DNA of 64,000 nt from CALDSL01 sp039810245 (GTDB taxonomy: Bacteria > Chloroflexota > Anaerolineae > Anaerolineales > Anaerolineaceae), in the NCBI GenBank assembly GCA_039810245.1, contig JBDHWQ010000001.1, positions 514,585-578,584 on the forward strand, read 5' to 3'. A program made the translations under genes and the position numbers. The notes beneath the pieces are model-generated. The model did no database searches, was not told the DNA's origin, and saw only the letters and a program-made list of their open reading frames with translations. Every line of letters starts with the position of its first letter. The first letter of the stretch is position 1. Positions 51,185 through 60,374 of the stretch are shown one piece after another.

Positions 51185-51793
51185 ATGGATGAGAATATGA
51201 GTGCCAATCAGCAGCCCGAACAGGTGGCTAAGGACGTGGTGGTGAGCATTGAGTACACACTCAAAGTGGAAGGCGAAGTAGTGGATTACTCCGACCGCGA
51301 TGAGCCTCTGGAGTACATCCAGGGCCACGACCAGATCATCCCCGGGTTGGAGAGCGCGCTGGCCGGCATGGCTGTAGGCGAGAGCAAAGAAGTCAACGTC
51401 TCCGCCGCGGATGCCTACGGCGAGATGGACAACGAAGCCATGGTACAGGTGGACCGCTCCGATTTCCCCGAGGAAGTCCCGATGGAGATTGGCACGCAGG
51501 TGCAGGTGCGCAACATGGATGGGCACGTGCTGGATGCGCGCATTGCCGCCATTGAGGGCGACCAGGTTACCCTGGACTTCAATCATCCGCTGGCCGGCAA
51601 GGACCTGCTCTTCAACGTCACCATCGTGGCGCTGCGCAACGCGACCGAAGAGGAAATTGAGCACGGCCACGTACACGGCGATGATATGGAAGAAGAATTC
51701 GATGACGACGACTTCGACTTCGAAGACGATGAGGATGAGGACGACGAATTCGAAGAGTACGACGAAGAAGATAACGAAGCGGAAAATAACTAA
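51185..51793 (+). CDS. SlyD-like FKBP peptidyl-prolyl isomerase with acidic tail
   Basis: 202 residues. FKBP domain with insert-in-flap arrangement: DVVVSIEYTLKVEGEVVDYS, PLEYIQGHDQIIPGLESALA, GMAVGESKEVNVSAADAYGE, then the IF chaperone domain and FNHPLAGKDLLFNVTIVAL. SlyD-type proteins catalyse Xaa-Pro isomerisation and chaperone folding in the cytoplasm. The tail (EHGHVHGDDMEEE, then more than 30 Asp/Glu) replaces the His/Cys-rich metal tail of E. coli SlyD, although a HGHVHG motif remains and might bind metal. Preceded by a GAGG SD and by the structured leader. Confidence 0.9.
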   Translation: MDENMSANQQPEQVAKDVVVSIEYTLKVEGEVVDYSDRDEPLEYIQGHDQIIPGLESALAGMAVGESKEVNVSAADAYGEMDNEAMVQVDRSDFPEEVPMEIGTQVQVRNMDGHVLDARIAAIEGDQVTLDFNHPLAGKDLLFNVTIVALRNATEEEIEHGHVHGDDMEEEFDDDDFDFEDDEDEDDEFEEYDEEDNEAENN

Positions 51794-51813
51794 GGGCTGA
51801 AACATCAGGCCTT

Positions 51814-51854
51814 AACGCAAAACGAGCCGGCACAGCGCCGGCTCGTTTTGCGTT
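51814..51854. terminator. Bidirectional terminator
   Basis: An 18-base perfect inverted repeat (51814-51831 / 51837-51854), ACAGC loop, between the FKBP gene and the convergent P-type ATPase gene. Confidence 0.85.
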
Positions 51855-51861
51855 TCTTCGC

Positions 51862-54609
51862 CTATTTATTCTCGCCCATGCGGCGCACCCACTTCATCAC
51901 TTCGACGAAGATGAACAGCAGCAGGCTGAGCGCAAAGCTGATACCCAGCTCGCTGAGCGACAGCGGCCGCGTGCCGAACAGGTTCTGCAGCAGCGGCACG
52001 TAGATCACCAGCAGCTGCAGCGCCACGGTCAGCAGCACCGCGCCGATCATATAACGGTTAGAGAAGAAACCGATCTGGAATACCGACTCGTGGTCGGCGC
52101 GCAGGGCCATCACATTACCCATTTGCGCCAGGGTCAGCGTGGTAAAGACGATGGTCTGCCAGTTCTCCGAGCCGTTGCGCCAGAAGATATAGCCGGCCAG
52201 CAGCGAGAGCAATGCCAGCACAAAGCCGATCAGCAGCACGTCACGCCCCAACCCGCGCGCGAAGATGTTTTCGTTGGGCGCGTGCGGCTTGCGGCGCATG
52301 GTGCTTGGCTCGGCCGCTTCCACCGTCAGCGCCAGGCCGGGTAACCCGTCCGTCACCAGGTTCACCCACAAGATTTGCAGCGGGGTCAGCGGCAGGGGCA
52401 TGCCCAGGAATGGCGCAATCAGCATCACCAGGATCTCACCTGAGTTGGACGCCAGCGCGTACTTGATGAATTTGCGAATATTATCATAGATGCGCCGGCC
52501 TTCTTCCACCGCGGCTACGATGGTTGCGAAGTTATCATCCAGCAGCACCATATCCGCCGCCTCTTTCGAAACATCGGTGCCGGTGATGCCCATGGCCACG
52601 CCGATATCCGCTTTTTTCAGCGCCGGGGCATCATTTACGCCATCGCCGGTCATGGCCACATTGTGGCCCAGGTTTTGCAGCGCTTCGACGATCTTTAGCT
52701 TATGCTCGGGGGAAACCCGCGCAAAGACCTGTACGTTCTCCACCTGTTTTTGCAGCTCTTCCACGCTCATCGTTTCCAGCTCTTTGCCGGTCAACACCGT
52801 GTTATCCCGAGCAATGCCCAGGTCGCGAGCGATGGACAGCGCCGTCAGCGGATGGTCACCGGTGATCATCACCGGGCGGATGCCAGCGCCCTGCGCCACG
52901 CTGACCGCGTCGCGTACTTCCGGCCGCGCCGGGTCGATCATGCCGAACATGCCCACGAACACCAGCTCACGCTCGTCCAGCTCGCTGAGCGGCGCGCCGC
53001 TTTCGGGCAGCAGCCGGAAGGCCGCGCCCAGCACGCGCATACCGTTCTTCGCCATCCCGGCATTTGAATCCAGGATGCGCTGCTTCCATTCGGGGGTCAT
53101 CGGCTGCAGCCGGCCCTGGTCCAGCACCTGCACCGAAACATCCAACAGCCCATCCACCGCGCCCTTGGTGAAGGCGATTCGCCTGCCATCCATCGCGCCG
53201 GGGACTTGCGCCAGCACGCCCTGGACAGCATCCGGCACATCACCCGCGCGAATAGCGTGCACGGTAGTCATGCGTTTGCGGTCAGAGTCAAACGGCACTT
53301 CATCAACGCGCGGCAGCGCGCTCTCCAGGCGTTCCTTCCACAGGCCAGCCTGTGCCGCGGCCACCACCAGCGCGCCTTCTGTCGGGTCGCCCACGGCGGC
53401 GTAGCCGCCTTTTTCTTCGGGCTTCTCTTCCAGGTATGCATCATTGCACAACGCGCCGCTCATCAGCAGCATCAGTACCGAGGGTTCATTGGCCACCTCG
53501 GGGATGGGCTTATCGCGTAACGAGATTTCAGGAGCATAACTATGCACGCGCTCCAGCACGTCAATGCTCTTACCGGCCACGTCTACCACGGTGACGGTCA
53601 TGCGGTTTTCGGTCAGCGTGCCGGTCTTATCCGAGCAGATCACGGTCACCGAACCCAGCGTTTCCACCGCCGGCAGCTTGCGGATGAGGGCGTTGCGCCG
53701 CAGCATGCGCTGCGCGCCCAGCGCGAGAGCAATCGTCACCACGGCGGGCAGTCCTTCGGGAACCGCCGCCACCGCCATGCTGATGCCGGTCATAAACATC
53801 AGCCGCAAATCTTCACCGCGCCACAGGCCCAGGCCAAAAACGATCGCCACGATGATCAGCGCGGCCACTGCCAGCCCCTTGCCGAGCTGCTCCAGGCGGC
53901 GCTGCAGCGGCGTTTCTTCCGCGCCCACGTTCTGGATCATGTCGGCAATGCGCCCGAGCTGGGTCTTCATGCCGGTCTCGGTAATCACCAGCGTGCCGCG
54001 GCCGTAGGTGGCCGCCGTGCCCATAAAAGCCGAATTCTTCTGGTCGCCCAGCGCCACGTGCTCGCCCTGCAGCGCATCCACATTTTTCTCCACCGGCTCC
54101 GATTCTCCGGTCAGCACCGCTTCCTGGATGCGCAGGTTTTGCGACTCAACCAGCCGGCCATCGGCGGGGATTCGGTTGCCTGCTTCCAGCACCACGATAT
54201 CGCCCGGAACGAGGTGCTTCGCCTCAATCTCCTGCACGCGGCCGTCGCGGCGCACGTGCACGCGCGGCACAGCCATATCTTTCAGCGCTTCCATGGCCTT
54301 CTCGGCGCGGTATTCCTGGGTGAAGCCCAGGATGGCGTTCAGGAATACGATGATCAGAATGGCAATCGCGTCCGCGTACTCGTGTAAAAAGATCGAGATG
54401 ACGGCTGAGATGATCAGGATGATGATCATGATGCCGGTGAACTGTTCGAGTAAGATCTTCCACGGGCTTTTCGCTCCGCGGTCTACCAGCTCATTGCTGC
54501 CATACTGTTCCAGGCGCCGGCGCGCCTCCTCACCGCTCAAACCGCTCTCTTTGCTGGTAGATAATTTCTCCAGCACCTGCTGGCTGTTCAGCCGAAACCA
54601 TTCTTCCAT
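51862..54609 (-). CDS. Calcium-type (P2) cation-transporting ATPase
   Basis: 915 residues, full length. The phosphorylation site is Asp327 in ICSDKTGTLTENRMT; TGE loop VLTGESEPVEK; hinge MTGDGVNDAPALKKADIGVA. Ion-site residues of the SERCA/PMCA type are present: VAAVPEGLPAVVTIALAL in helix 4, NSGEILVMLIAPFLG in helix 5 and NLVTDGLPGLAL in helix 6, so Ca2+ export is the best guess, with Mn2+ possible. Both ends carry the expected cation ATPase N- and C-terminal domains (NSQQVLEKLSTSKESGLSG at the start). GAGAGG precedes the ATG. Confidence 0.92.
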   Translation of the reverse strand: MEEWFRLNSQQVLEKLSTSKESGLSGEEARRRLEQYGSNELVDRGAKSPWKILLEQFTGIMIIILIISAVISIFLHEYADAIAILIIVFLNAILGFTQEYRAEKAMEALKDMAVPRVHVRRDGRVQEIEAKHLVPGDIVVLEAGNRIPADGRLVESQNLRIQEAVLTGESEPVEKNVDALQGEHVALGDQKNSAFMGTAATYGRGTLVITETGMKTQLGRIADMIQNVGAEETPLQRRLEQLGKGLAVAALIIVAIVFGLGLWRGEDLRLMFMTGISMAVAAVPEGLPAVVTIALALGAQRMLRRNALIRKLPAVETLGSVTVICSDKTGTLTENRMTVTVVDVAGKSIDVLERVHSYAPEISLRDKPIPEVANEPSVLMLLMSGALCNDAYLEEKPEEKGGYAAVGDPTEGALVVAAAQAGLWKERLESALPRVDEVPFDSDRKRMTTVHAIRAGDVPDAVQGVLAQVPGAMDGRRIAFTKGAVDGLLDVSVQVLDQGRLQPMTPEWKQRILDSNAGMAKNGMRVLGAAFRLLPESGAPLSELDERELVFVGMFGMIDPARPEVRDAVSVAQGAGIRPVMITGDHPLTALSIARDLGIARDNTVLTGKELETMSVEELQKQVENVQVFARVSPEHKLKIVEALQNLGHNVAMTGDGVNDAPALKKADIGVAMGITGTDVSKEAADMVLLDDNFATIVAAVEEGRRIYDNIRKFIKYALASNSGEILVMLIAPFLGMPLPLTPLQILWVNLVTDGLPGLALTVEAAEPSTMRRKPHAPNENIFARGLGRDVLLIGFVLALLSLLAGYIFWRNGSENWQTIVFTTLTLAQMGNVMALRADHESVFQIGFFSNRYMIGAVLLTVALQLLVIYVPLLQNLFGTRPLSLSELGISFALSLLLFIFVEVMKWVRRMGENK

Positions 54610-54663
54610 ACAATCCTCTCTCCTACCCCTGGTGTGACTTGAAGGAAGTGGTCAGGTGTTAAT

Positions 54664-54698
54664 AAAAAAAACCAACACACCCGATCCGCTGTGTTGGT
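54664..54698 (-). terminator. Terminator of the EamA transporter gene
   Basis: A 9-base stem (54671-54679 / 54690-54698) with eight consecutive T on the minus strand after it. It lies between the EamA gene and the P-type ATPase, so the ATPase needs its own promoter in the 54 bases left; none is clear. Confidence 0.75.
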
Positions 54699-54814
54699 CT
54701 TGCTAACGCTTGCGCGCTATCCTGCCGGGGTGATCCCGTCATGACGGCAGGTAACCTTATAAAGAAGGAAGCTACTCCCCAACAGAAAAAGTGTACCCCG
54801 TCGCTCTCGGCCTG

Positions 54815-55717
54815 TCAAGCCGGTTTTTCCCCCACCTGCGGGCGGTTGACCAGCCACACGCCCAGCAGGATAATCGCCCCGCCCAGTAAGGTAACCGGAG
54901 TGACCATTTCGCCCAGCAGCCACCACGCCACGAACAGTGTCACCAGTGGTTCCAGGTACAGGAACACGCCAAGCTGCGAAACCGGCATTACCTGTAGCGC
55001 ATCATACCAGGCGATATACGCCAGCCCCGAGCAGCCAATTCCCAGGAACAGCACGCCGGCCCAGCCGGTGCGCGTCAGGTGGGCAATATCCCCCAGGCCG
55101 GGGCCTAGCAGGAAAGGCGGGGTGATAAACAGCCAGCCAAAGCCCATCACGAACAGCAGCGCGCGCGCCGCCGGGTGGCGCAGCATCAGCCCGCGTGACA
55201 GAGTGGAAAACACCGCCCAGTTCACCGCACTGATCAAAATCAGCACGTCGCCGGTCGTCCACGATCCGCCGGAAAGCAGCCCGCGCAGGTCACCTTTTGA
55301 AACCAGCAGCAGTACCCCTATCCCGGCCAGCAGGATGCCGGCCGCGCGCAGTACGCTCAGCCGTTCGCGCAGCACCAGCGCCCCCAGGATGGCGATGAAC
55401 ACCGGCGAGGTCGCCACGATCCACGACGTGGTGGTGGCCTGCGCCTGCACCAGCGCGGTGGATTGCAGCCACTGGTGAAAGGTGATGCCGAGAAAACCGA
55501 TCCCGGCGAATGCCAACAGCTCGCGCCGCGCCGGCAGCCGCCACTGCCCGCGGCGAACCACCACCGCCGCCAGGATCAGCACGCCCATGGCAAAGCGCAG
55601 CCACACCAGCGTAAACGGCTGCACATCGCGCAGGGCAAATTTGGTGGCGACAAATGAGGCGCCCCATGCCACTACGGCAAACAGGGCTTCGAGGGTAACC
55701 AGAGCCCGGCTGCGCAA
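54815..55717 (-). CDS. EamA/DMT-superfamily permease
   Basis: 300 residues with ten predicted membrane helices in two EamA repeats. First repeat: ALFAVVAWGASFVATKFALR, second: LILISAVNWAVFSTLSRGLM. The end ILLGVWLVNRP is typical. DMT family proteins export metabolites such as amino acids or pigments; the substrate is unknown. It follows the DUF1360 gene by 14 bases in the same direction, so they are probably co-transcribed. Confidence 0.88.
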   Translation of the reverse strand: MRSRALVTLEALFAVVAWGASFVATKFALRDVQPFTLVWLRFAMGVLILAAVVVRRGQWRLPARRELLAFAGIGFLGITFHQWLQSTALVQAQATTTSWIVATSPVFIAILGALVLRERLSVLRAAGILLAGIGVLLLVSKGDLRGLLSGGSWTTGDVLILISAVNWAVFSTLSRGLMLRHPAARALLFVMGFGWLFITPPFLLGPGLGDIAHLTRTGWAGVLFLGIGCSGLAYIAWYDALQVMPVSQLGVFLYLEPLVTLFVAWWLLGEMVTPVTLLGGAIILLGVWLVNRPQVGEKPA

Positions 55718-55731
55718 TCTGTCTCCGGGGA

Positions 55732-56277
55732 TCAGGGCTGCGGCCCGGCGCCCTTCGAGCGCTCCTGCAGGTCGCGCAGCGTTTCGGGCGTGTTCTTTAG
55801 CATCCAGTACGAGCCCGACTGCTCGCGCGCCAGCCGGCCATGCCAGAACAGCGACTCAGCCAGCCATTCAAACACTTCGCCGATGCCGGCCGCAGCCAGG
55901 GCATAAATCAGTACTTCCCCCAGCGGCTGGTAGATCGCGTAGGTCAGCAGCAGGATCAAGCCCACCCAGGTGGCCGAGCACACCGGGCAGCATACCAGCT
56001 CGCCCAGCATGCGGCGCACGCCGCTGCCGGTGGCCTCGTTGCTCTTGCCAGCGCCGCTGCTGTCATCCACCTCGCGCACGCCAAACAGGTCGCGCAGCCA
56101 GTGGAAGATCAGGTTGTACGCAATGGCGCGGCCGCCGCGAAACGCAGCCAGCCCCACCAGCAGCGCGAACAACACATCGGGGATGGGCGGCAGGCGATTC
56201 AACCACGCCGCGAAGATTGCCAGGACAAAAAAGATGATGTCCGTAAAGATGAGGGTCGCTTTCTCTGTCCGGTTCAA
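55732..56277 (-). CDS. DUF1360-type membrane protein
   Basis: 181 residues, three to four membrane segments. The landmark GELVCCPVCSATWVGLI (CPxC within a membrane-edge segment) and FRGGRAIAYNLIFHWLRD match the DUF1360 family, which is short, membrane-bound and often found in spore-forming or soil bacteria. Function is unknown. A start-proximal dyad with divergent TATAAT boxes lies 60-90 bases upstream. It leads into the EamA transporter gene. Confidence 0.75.
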   Translation of the reverse strand: MNRTEKATLIFTDIIFFVLAIFAAWLNRLPPIPDVLFALLVGLAAFRGGRAIAYNLIFHWLRDLFGVREVDDSSGAGKSNEATGSGVRRMLGELVCCPVCSATWVGLILLLTYAIYQPLGEVLIYALAAAGIGEVFEWLAESLFWHGRLAREQSGSYWMLKNTPETLRDLQERSKGAGPQP

Positions 56278-56338
56278 GGCTTGCTCCCTTTTCGACTGCC
56301 TGCTCGACCGATGGTTGGCGCGTTCTTGCCTGCAACAG

Positions 56339-56369
56339 CCATTATACCCCAGTGGCGGGAGTATAATGG
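56339..56369. promoter_or_regulatory. Symmetric divergent promoter element
   Basis: CCATTATAC (56339-56347) and GTATAATGG (56361-56369) form a perfect 9-base dyad, each arm containing a TATAAT box (minus 56341-56346, plus 56362-56367). It sits between DUF1360 and the S9 peptidase genes. Confidence 0.5.
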
Positions 56370-56446
56370 GGAAAGTGCTCTGCCGGTTGGCACTGCTTCC
56401 GCTCTATTCCCACCATCCCCCGAACTTCATTCAACAGGAGAGAATC

Positions 56447-58453
56447 ATGACTGTGCGTGAAAAACGATTGATTACCGCCGAAGATCTCTACCAGTTCCAG
56501 CTCCTGAAAGGCGCGCGCATCGCACCGGATGGACAACACGTCATCTACTCGGTACACCGCGTGGACCCCAAGACCGAAAAAAAGTACTCCAACCTGTGGG
56601 TCGTCCCGGTGGATGGCGGCGAGCCGCGCCAGTTCACGTACGGCGATCAGAATGACGGCGGCCCGGTCTGGTCGCCGGATGGCAGCCAGGTGGCTTTCCT
56701 TTCCAATCGCGGCGATAAAGAAAAGCCCGCGCAGGTATACCTGCTGCCTTTCTTTGGCGGCGAAGCCCGCCCGTTAACCAGCATCCAGGGCGAAATCAGT
56801 AACCTGGTCTGGTCGCCGGATGGCAGCACCCTTCTATGCAACGTGCGCAAGCAGGATGCCGAGGTGCTGGAACGGGAAAAAGACGAGCAGAAGAAGAAGC
56901 TCGGCACGGTCAAGCGCCATTACGATCGCGTTTTCTACAAGCTGGATGGCTATGGCTACCTGCCTCACGAGCGTACCCATATCTGGACCATCGATGTGGC
57001 CAGCGGCGCCGGCAAGCAGCTCACCGACCATCCCGTGTACGACGAATTCGATCCGATCTGGTCGCCAGACGGCAAAACCATCGCCTTCCTCTCCAACCGC
57101 TCCAATAACCCGGATTTCGAATTCGAAAAAACGGATATCTTCCTCATGCCGGCCGAAGGTGGCGAGTTTACAAAGGTTGAAGCTCCGGTGGGCGATAAAG
57201 GCAGCCTGAGCTTCTCACGCGATGGCAACTGGCTGGCCTATGTGGGCACGCCCGGCGTAGATGACTGGAAGAACAACGACCTGTATATCGTCCCGCTGGA
57301 TGGCTCTGAGCCGGCGCGCAACCTGACAAAGAACTACGACCTCCACGTAGCAGCGTGGACGATCAACGACATGGGCGAGCCGGAGATGATGCGCCCCTAT
57401 TGGACGCTGGACGGGCAGTCAATTCTGTTTCAGGTGGCCATCCACGGCAGCACGGTGCTCAAGCGCATCCGCCTAAATGGCAGCGGCCTGGAAGATGTAA
57501 TCGGCGAGGGCGGCGTGGTGGCCAACTTCTCCATCGACCGCGACGAAACCCGCATGGCGTATTTCAACGGCCAGATGGATGATCCCGGCCAGGTACGCGT
57601 ACGCGATCTGAAGACCGGCGAGGAGCGCCAGCTCACGCGGCTCAACGGCGATCTGCTGTCCGGCATCGACCTGGGCCAGGTGGAAGAAGTGTGGTTCAAG
57701 GGACCAGATGGCAACGACCTACAGGGTTGGATCCTCACCCCGCCCGGTTTCGACCCGGCCAAAAAGTATCCTTCGATCATGGAAATCCACGGCGGCCCGC
57801 TGACGCAATACGGCCGGTTCTTCATGCACGAGTTCTACTACCTGGCCTCGAAGGGTTATGTGGTCTACTTCTGCAACCCGCGCGGCGGGCGCGGCTACGG
57901 CGAGCAGCACGCCGGCGCCATCCATGGCGCCTGGGGCTCGGTGGACTACGCAGACCTGATGGCCTGGGCCGATTACATGGCGCAGAAACCTTACATTGAC
58001 ACAGCGCGCATGGGCGTCACCGGCGGCTCATACGGCGGCTACATGACAGTCTGGATTATTGGCCATACCGAGCGTTTCAAAGCCGCGGTCACCCAGCGCT
58101 GCGTCAGCAACTTCGTCAGCATGTGGGGTTCCAGCGATTTCAACTGGGCGTTCCAGCGCGAGCTGGGCGATAAGCCGCCCTTCGAAGACCTGGAGAAGTA
58201 CTGGAAGCACTCGCCCATCGCCTACATTGGCAACGCCAGGACGCCTACGCTGGTGATCCACAACGAATTCGACCTGCGCTGCCCCATCGAGCAGGGCGAG
58301 CAGGTGTTCGTGGCGCTCAAGCGCCTGGGCGTGGATACCGAATTTGTGCGCTTCCCGGATGAATTCCACGGTCTCAGCCGCAGCGGCCGCACCGACCGCC
58401 GCATCGCCCGCCTGAATGCCATCCTGGGCTGGTTTGAGAAGTACCTGAAGTAA
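56447..58453 (+). CDS. S9-family prolyl oligopeptidase / acylaminoacyl-peptidase
   Basis: 668 residues. N-terminal seven-blade propeller (repeats such as WSPDGSQVAFLSNRG, WSPDGSTLLC, WSPDGKTIAFLSNRS) covers the active site; the C-terminal alpha/beta hydrolase has the triad Ser528 (TGGSYGGYM), Asp609 (HNEFDLRCPIEQ) and His641 (EFHGLSRSG). It cleaves short peptides or acylated N-terminal residues. No signal peptide, so cytoplasmic. The start at 56447 has AGGAGA upstream; the longer open frame runs over the divergent gene. Peptide uptake by the 5.5-9.2 kb importer could feed it, but they are far apart. Confidence 0.92.
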   Translation: MTVREKRLITAEDLYQFQLLKGARIAPDGQHVIYSVHRVDPKTEKKYSNLWVVPVDGGEPRQFTYGDQNDGGPVWSPDGSQVAFLSNRGDKEKPAQVYLLPFFGGEARPLTSIQGEISNLVWSPDGSTLLCNVRKQDAEVLEREKDEQKKKLGTVKRHYDRVFYKLDGYGYLPHERTHIWTIDVASGAGKQLTDHPVYDEFDPIWSPDGKTIAFLSNRSNNPDFEFEKTDIFLMPAEGGEFTKVEAPVGDKGSLSFSRDGNWLAYVGTPGVDDWKNNDLYIVPLDGSEPARNLTKNYDLHVAAWTINDMGEPEMMRPYWTLDGQSILFQVAIHGSTVLKRIRLNGSGLEDVIGEGGVVANFSIDRDETRMAYFNGQMDDPGQVRVRDLKTGEERQLTRLNGDLLSGIDLGQVEEVWFKGPDGNDLQGWILTPPGFDPAKKYPSIMEIHGGPLTQYGRFFMHEFYYLASKGYVVYFCNPRGGRGYGEQHAGAIHGAWGSVDYADLMAWADYMAQKPYIDTARMGVTGGSYGGYMTVWIIGHTERFKAAVTQRCVSNFVSMWGSSDFNWAFQRELGDKPPFEDLEKYWKHSPIAYIGNARTPTLVIHNEFDLRCPIEQGEQVFVALKRLGVDTEFVRFPDEFHGLSRSGRTDRRIARLNAILGWFEKYLK

Positions 58454-58469
58454 ATCGAAACAGGCAAAC

Positions 58470-58501
58470 GCGGCCGGGGGCGAAAGTCAGCTCCCGGCCG
58501 C
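58470..58501 (+). terminator. Hairpin after the S9 peptidase gene
   Basis: A 9-base GC-rich stem (GCGGCCGGG / CCCGGCCGC) with a 14-base loop and a modest T-rich stretch after it. Confidence 0.5.
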
Positions 58502-58519
58502 ATCGCTTCCTGCTTTTCG

Positions 58520-58542
58520 CGGTGGTAGTATAATCACCACCG
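58520..58542 (+). promoter_or_regulatory. Dyad symmetric operator-like site around the -10 box
   Basis: CGGTGGT (58520-58526) and ACCACCG (58536-58542) flank TATAAT (58529-58534). The right arm ends at the ATG (58543). A dimeric regulator bound here would cover the start site; leaderless start likely. Confidence 0.45.
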
Positions 58543-60102
58543 ATGCAGCCCGTACCTCAGCGCAAGCCTGTTCCCTTCCACGTCTTTTTCCTCGCCGCCT
58601 ACCCGGTGATTGCGCTGTACGCGCACAACGCTGGCGAGGTGGCAACCGACGTGTTCCTGCGCTCGCTGGCGCTCAGCCTGGCCGGCGCGGCAGTGCTGCT
58701 GGTTGCAGCGCGGCTGGCGCTGCACTCGTGGTGGAAAGCCGCGCTGCTGGTTTCGCTGTTCCTGCTGGCCTTCTTTGCCTATGGCCAGGTATATGACCTC
58801 AAAAAGAGCCTGCCGGCGCTCATCCCGCTGCTGCGCCACCGCTTTTTTGCTCCGCTGTGGCTGGCGGCGGCAGTAGCCGGCGCGGCGTTGATCCTGCGCG
58901 CGCGCGAAAACCCGCAGCGAATGCAGATTTTGAACGCTGCCACCGCCGCGCTCCTGGTGCTGCCGCTGCTGCAAATTGGCGAGTACGCGCTGCGCGCGTC
59001 ACAGGAATACCGCGCCGGCGGCGAGGCGCGCCTGCCCGCCGCCCCCCTGGCCGCCCCGGCCGGCAAGCCGCTGCCCTCGGTGTACTTTATCCTGCTGGAT
59101 ACCTACATGCGCTCGGATGCATTGCAGCGCGACATGGGCTACGACAACAGCGCCTTTGTGCAGCGCCTGGAAAGCCTGGGCTTCTACGTGCCTGCGTGCA
59201 GCCGCTCCAACTATAGCTACACGCAGGCCTCGATGGTCAGCGCGCTCAATATGGATTATCTGGACAGCCTGCAAAACGAGCTGGAGCAGAACAAGGTCGA
59301 TATGGGCGTGTACGCGCTCATTAAGTGGAGCAAGCTGCGCCAGCAGCTCGAATCGGCCGGTTACCGCACTGTGGCTTTCGACAGCGGCTACGAGTGGAGC
59401 CGCCTGTACGACGCCGATGCCTACCTGGGCCTCAACCGCGACACGTTCGCCATGCAGAACATGAGCCGATTCGAAGCGCTGCTGGTGAAGAGCACTTTGC
59501 TGCGCGTCTACACCGATTACGCCATCCGCGAGAGCCAGAGCGGGCTGGCGCAGGCCAATTCGCCCTTCCACGAGCACATCGAGCTGGAACGCTTCATCCT
59601 TGCCCGCCTGCCCGACCTGGCGGATGATCCTGCGCCCAAGTTCGTCTTCGCCCACGTGCTCATCCCGCACTGGCCGTATGTGTTCCTGCCGGATGGCACG
59701 ATCCGCTCCGATCCAGCGTTCGACCAGGACGCGCCCACCCCCGAGCAACTGCGCCAGGGTTACACCGACTCGGTGGCGTTCGTCAACGCGCGCATCGGCG
59801 ACGCCGTGGAAAGCATCCTGGCGCGTTCGCCCACCCCGCCGGTGATCGTCATCTACGGCGACCACGGTCTGAAGGGCGACAACCGCCTGCAAAACTTCGC
59901 CGCCATCTACCTGCCCGGCGGCAGTCAGAACCTGTACCCCAGCATCACCCCGGTCAATTACTACCGCGTGGCGCTCAACCAGGTGTTCAACGCCGGCTAC
60001 CCGCTGCTGCCCGACCTGAGCTACGACGACGTAGACCCCACGGATAAACAGGACATGCGCGTCTTCCCCGAGACCGCCCCGCAGTGCATCCTCGCGCCGT
60101 AA
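58543..60102 (+). CDS. Membrane sulfatase-fold (LTA synthase / phosphoethanolamine-transferase-like) protein
   Basis: 519 residues. Four N-terminal membrane helices (about 10-130) then an extracytoplasmic alkaline-phosphatase-superfamily domain: SVYFILLDTYMRSDAL (metal Asp186), a NYSYTQASMVSALNMDYLDS segment where relatives carry the catalytic Thr/Ser, and VIYGDHGLKGDNR (Asp440, His441). HVLIPHWPYVFLPDG recalls the HxPH motif. Such enzymes transfer glycerophosphate or phosphoethanolamine onto lipids or glycans at the outer face of the membrane. No neighbours show the substrate. Confidence 0.8.
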   Translation: MQPVPQRKPVPFHVFFLAAYPVIALYAHNAGEVATDVFLRSLALSLAGAAVLLVAARLALHSWWKAALLVSLFLLAFFAYGQVYDLKKSLPALIPLLRHRFFAPLWLAAAVAGAALILRARENPQRMQILNAATAALLVLPLLQIGEYALRASQEYRAGGEARLPAAPLAAPAGKPLPSVYFILLDTYMRSDALQRDMGYDNSAFVQRLESLGFYVPACSRSNYSYTQASMVSALNMDYLDSLQNELEQNKVDMGVYALIKWSKLRQQLESAGYRTVAFDSGYEWSRLYDADAYLGLNRDTFAMQNMSRFEALLVKSTLLRVYTDYAIRESQSGLAQANSPFHEHIELERFILARLPDLADDPAPKFVFAHVLIPHWPYVFLPDGTIRSDPAFDQDAPTPEQLRQGYTDSVAFVNARIGDAVESILARSPTPPVIVIYGDHGLKGDNRLQNFAAIYLPGGSQNLYPSITPVNYYRVALNQVFNAGYPLLPDLSYDDVDPTDKQDMRVFPETAPQCILAP

Positions 60103-60163
60103 GGGTCGTAATCAACCGGGCAAAATGCATCACGAATAGTACGAAAATAAACGAATACTACCC

Positions 60164-60214
60164 TACAGTCTCGCCCGGGCTGTTAGGCCGCCTGTGCATC
60201 GGGGCGAGACTGTA
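60164..60214. repeat. 13-base inverted repeat in the gap after the sulfatase-like gene
   Basis: Arms TACAGTCTCGCCC (60164-60176) and GGGCGAGACTGTA (60202-60214), 25-base loop, no T-run. It lies in a 272-base gap (60103-60374) in which I see no gene. Possible terminator for both convergent genes or a relic of a mobile element. Confidence 0.45.
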
Positions 60215-60374
60215 AGATGATTTCCGGCAGGTTGAATTTTTTACACCTTACCCCTACCCAAAAATGTGGCGCGCGGTTCAATTCACGAATCAAAAAGGCG
60301 GCGCTGCTTGTGGGGTGAAGTACCACGCGCAGCGGCCGCCATTACGCCGCTAAGGAAGGCGGACGGGAAAAGGT

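Noticed and set aside
54721..54751. CCTGCCG / CGGCAGG hairpin before the P-type ATPase gene
   Set aside because: Short stem with a long loop and no T-run; the adjacent poly-T terminator explains the region better.
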